Positions 62,384 to 64,000 of a stretch of DNA of 64,000 nucleotides are shown here, in pieces. Origin of the DNA: Streptomyces sp. 549. Its GTDB lineage: Bacteria; Actinomycetota; Actinomycetes; Streptomycetales; Streptomycetaceae. The stretch's first letter is position 1, and each line of letters begins with the position of its first letter. The DNA is taken from NCBI RefSeq assembly GCF_030124175.1, contig NZ_JASKMT010000010.1, forward strand, positions 1-64,000, given 5' to 3'. The position numbers were made by a program, and so were the translations under genes. Below the pieces are notes generated by a model that was not told the origin of the DNA, made no database searches, and saw only the letters and a list, made by a program, of their open reading frames with translations.

Positions 62384-63025
62384 ATGGCAGGGAAGCGGAC
62401 GGCCACCGGCCGCAAGGAACGGGGAGGCGAGGGTGGACAACGTTCCTACCACCACGGCGACCTGCGCCGCGCCATCATGAACGCCGTCCTCGAACTCGTC
62501 CGCGAGCGCGGGTTGAACGGCTTCACCCTCTCCGAAGCGGCCCGCCGCGCCGGCGTCTCGGTCGCCGCCCCCTACCGGCACTTCGCGGACCGGGACGCAG
62601 TGATCACCGCCGCCGCAACCGAGGGCTTCACCACCCTGGCGGACACTCTCGAGAAGGTCGTAGGCGCTCACGCCGATCATCCCGCGGCGCTCCCGGAGGA
62701 GTTGAGCGCCGCCTACGTCGGCTTCGCCACCGCCTCACCGGCCCGCTTCATCCTGATCTTCGCCTCGGGCCTCGACAAGTCCCGCGACGCCCAGTTGCAG
62801 GCCGCGGCCGACCGCACGTACCCGCCCCTGCTGGCAGCCGTCACCCACCTGCCCGCCGATCCAGAGGCAGCCGCGAGCCGCCTGTGGGCCATCGCTCACG
62901 GCGTCGCCAACCTCGCAGTCAACGACCTCCTCGCCTCCCACTTCGCCACCGGCGAGGACGCGGAAGCCGTCGTCCGCTCCACCGTCCGTGACTGGGCCAC
63001 CGGTCTGACCGTCTCTCCCTCGTGA
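62384..63025 (+). CDS. TetR-family repressor
   Basis: A 213-residue regulator has a TetR helix-turn-helix (LSEAARRAGVSVAAPYRHF) at about residues 45-75. The C-terminal ligand domain is of the TetR_C_13-like kind: LSAAYVGFATASPARFILIF. ATG at 62384 has GAGGAGG upstream. It diverges from the amidohydrolase and probably represses it until its substrate appears. Confidence 0.87.
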   Translation: MAGKRTATGRKERGGEGGQRSYHHGDLRRAIMNAVLELVRERGLNGFTLSEAARRAGVSVAAPYRHFADRDAVITAAATEGFTTLADTLEKVVGAHADHPAALPEELSAAYVGFATASPARFILIFASGLDKSRDAQLQAAADRTYPPLLAAVTHLPADPEAAASRLWAIAHGVANLAVNDLLASHFATGEDAEAVVRSTVRDWATGLTVSPS

Positions 63026-63050
63026 CGGGCGACCGGCTCGCACGGGCCTC

Positions 63051-63287
63051 AGTGAAACCTCTGCGCAGGGCATCGCTACGAGCTGGGTCCTCAACGCCCC
63101 CGAGCCGCTCAGCAGCGACTTCAAGTACTACTCCAGTAACCAGCTCGACGAGGTCCGTCGGGTGTGGAGGAAGTTCAAGGCGCTCCCGGGGGACGAACAA
63201 CGCTCACTGATCACCAGGATGCACCGTGGCGCGGTCGCCTGCGAGGGCGACCCCTTCGCCGCGCTGGGCGGCGAGGCCGTGAGGTGA
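63051..63287 (+). pseudogene. Gene fragment without a start codon
   Basis: A frame of about 75 codons reads SWVLNAPEPLSSDFKYYSSN, QLDEVRRVWRKFKALPGDEQ and RGAVACEGDPFAALGGEAVR. Codon bias is coding-like, but no start codon is in frame at its left end (only a GTG inside at 63162). It looks like the end of a deleted gene or a very short one. I do not recognise the family. Confidence 0.4.
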
Positions 63288-63330
63288 GATGGCTGATCGT
63301 GTACACGCCTGCCGATTCGCCTTCTGCTCA

Positions 63331-63560
63331 GGCGGCCGCTGGACCGTCGAGGCCCCGAACCACGTCAGGGACGTCACCTTCACCGAGGACGCCTCCCAGC
63401 TGCGGACGGAAACGCGCCCCGAGCAACGGCCAACTGTAGAAACCTCGCGATCGGAGCCTTCCGCCTCGCCGGCATCCGCAACGTCGCGCCGGACTCCGAC
63501 GGGCAGCCCGAGACCACACCCGACCCCTCGCCCTCCTCGGCCACACATGATCAAAACGGA
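63331..63560 (+). mobile_element. Remnant of an ISAs1-like transposase (C-terminal end)
   Basis: One frame reads RWTVEAPNHVRDVTFTEDAS, close to the conserved HWxxExxLHxVRDVTFxED of ISAs1/IS4 transposase ends. The next frame continues with GNAPRATANCRNLAIGAFRL and AGIRNVAP, so a frameshift separates them. The upstream DDE core and terminal repeats are not present. It is dead. Confidence 0.65.
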
Positions 63561-63774
63561 CGACACTGAACCACGCCGCTATATGCTCACCTCGTGCCGA
63601 AAGCTGGCAGCGGGGTGCGGCGCCATCAACGGTCTGCTTGGGGAGCGGGGGACCGGCTCGCGAGCCGAAACTCCCCGGATTCTCCCCAGCGCCGGTGACC
63701 GGTGATTCCTGCCTCCACGCCCCGGAGAAGTCGTCCGTGGATTATAAGGTTGAAGAGATAGGTGGCCTGGGAAA
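63561..63774. other. Intergenic region before the HipA-like gene
   Basis: The last 210 bases before the final gene include an AT-rich patch at 63735-63760 (GTGGATTATAAGGTTGAAGA) that may hold its promoter. No gene is supported. Confidence 0.5.
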
Positions 63775-64000
63775 GTGCTGAGAGAGGTCGCCGCGACCCG
63801 CTACGTCACGCCCCTGCGGGAGGGCGGCTCGCTGCCGGGCATCGTCGAGGGTGACGACCTGGGCACCTACGTCATGAAGTTCACCGGTGCGGGGCAGGGC
63901 CGCAAGACGCTGGTGGCGGAGGTGGTCTGCGGGCGGCTCGCCCAGCGGCTGGGTCTGCGCGTGCCGGAGCTGGTGCGGATGCAGCTCGACCCGGTCATCG
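63775..64000 (+). CDS. HipA-like kinase, N-terminal part
   Basis: About 75 residues from a GTG at 63775 (LREVAATRYVTPLREGGSLP, DLGTYVMKFTGAGQGRKTLV, VCGRLAQRLGLRVPEL) match the small HipA-like kinases found in Streptomyces, not the toxin HipA itself. The gene runs off the window. The family has a lipid-kinase-like fold and no known antitoxin is adjacent here. Confidence 0.75.
   Translation, partial: MLREVAATRYVTPLREGGSLPGIVEGDDLGTYVMKFTGAGQGRKTLVAEVVCGRLAQRLGLRVPELVRMQLDPVI

Noticed and set aside
63289..63705. Rightward frame of 138 codons near the right end
   Set aside because: Only a short part looks like a transposase end; the remainder is Pro/Arg/Thr-rich noise after the frameshift.

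Overview
The window is high-GC actinobacterial chromosome and almost certainly Streptomyces or a close relative. Support comes from the strong GC bias at third codon positions, many GTG starts, DUF5999 and small-basic-protein genes, and a gene order in the first 14 kb that matches the conserved actinobacterial pgsA2-to-gcv neighbourhood (Rv1822-Rv1832 in Mycobacterium tuberculosis).

Region 1 (1-24990) is core or near-core. The 3' end of a 5S rRNA and its terminator are followed by a CDP-alcohol phosphatidyltransferase, a fused nucleotidyltransferase/phosphomannomutase, a DUF881-Sbp-DUF881 trio, a GarA/OdhI-type FHA protein, an FtsR-type MerR regulator, a DUF151 protein and a second MerR regulator. 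DNA polymerase IV overlaps a PRC-barrel gene tail to tail. A tandem glycine riboswitch then precedes gcvP. After that come a GCS2-type ligase, a CPBP membrane protease, a PhzF protein, two EamA permeases, a MocR regulator divergent from an FMN split-barrel protein with a 14-bp palindrome between them, and a Tat-exported Rieske lipoprotein.

Region 2 (about 25200-55580) is the exciting part: a probably zinc-regulated thiazoline metallophore locus. A perfect 7-1-7 inverted repeat matching the Zur box lies in front of an NRPS, a weaker copy faces the two divergent methyltransferases, and two more lie at 49090 and 54743. The assembly line consists of NRPS1 (carrier-Cy-A(Cys)-carrier), a PKS (KS-AT-KR-carrier-Cy-TE), two freestanding methyltransferases that look like excised NRPS and PKS domains, and NRPS2 (carrier-Cy-carrier). 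Its total domain inventory (5 carriers, 3 Cy, 1 Cys A domain, KS, AT, KR, 2 MT, TE) is the same as that of yersiniabactin HMWP2+HMWP1, but broken apart and rearranged. There is no salicylate synthase, aryl-AMP ligase or YbtU-type reductase in the window. An Opp/Nik-type ABC importer (binding protein, two permeases, fused double ATPase) sits inside the same operon. A TrxR/GliT-like flavoenzyme, a broken saccharopine-dehydrogenase-like reductase, and a tight operon of three PLP enzymes (Y4yA-like, cysteine-synthase-like plus rhodanese, SufS-like) complete the locus. How the first carrier is loaded, and what the product is, are open questions.

Region 3 (55600-64000) is accessory and partly decayed. 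It holds a GNAT acetyltransferase, a duplicated histidine-rich protein, a UbiE-type methyltransferase, a frameshifted conserved gene, a Zn alcohol dehydrogenase/cupin/HPF-like set, an amidohydrolase with a divergent TetR regulator, a broken second amidohydrolase, a gene fragment, an ISAs1-like transposase remnant and the start of a HipA-like kinase gene cut by the window end.
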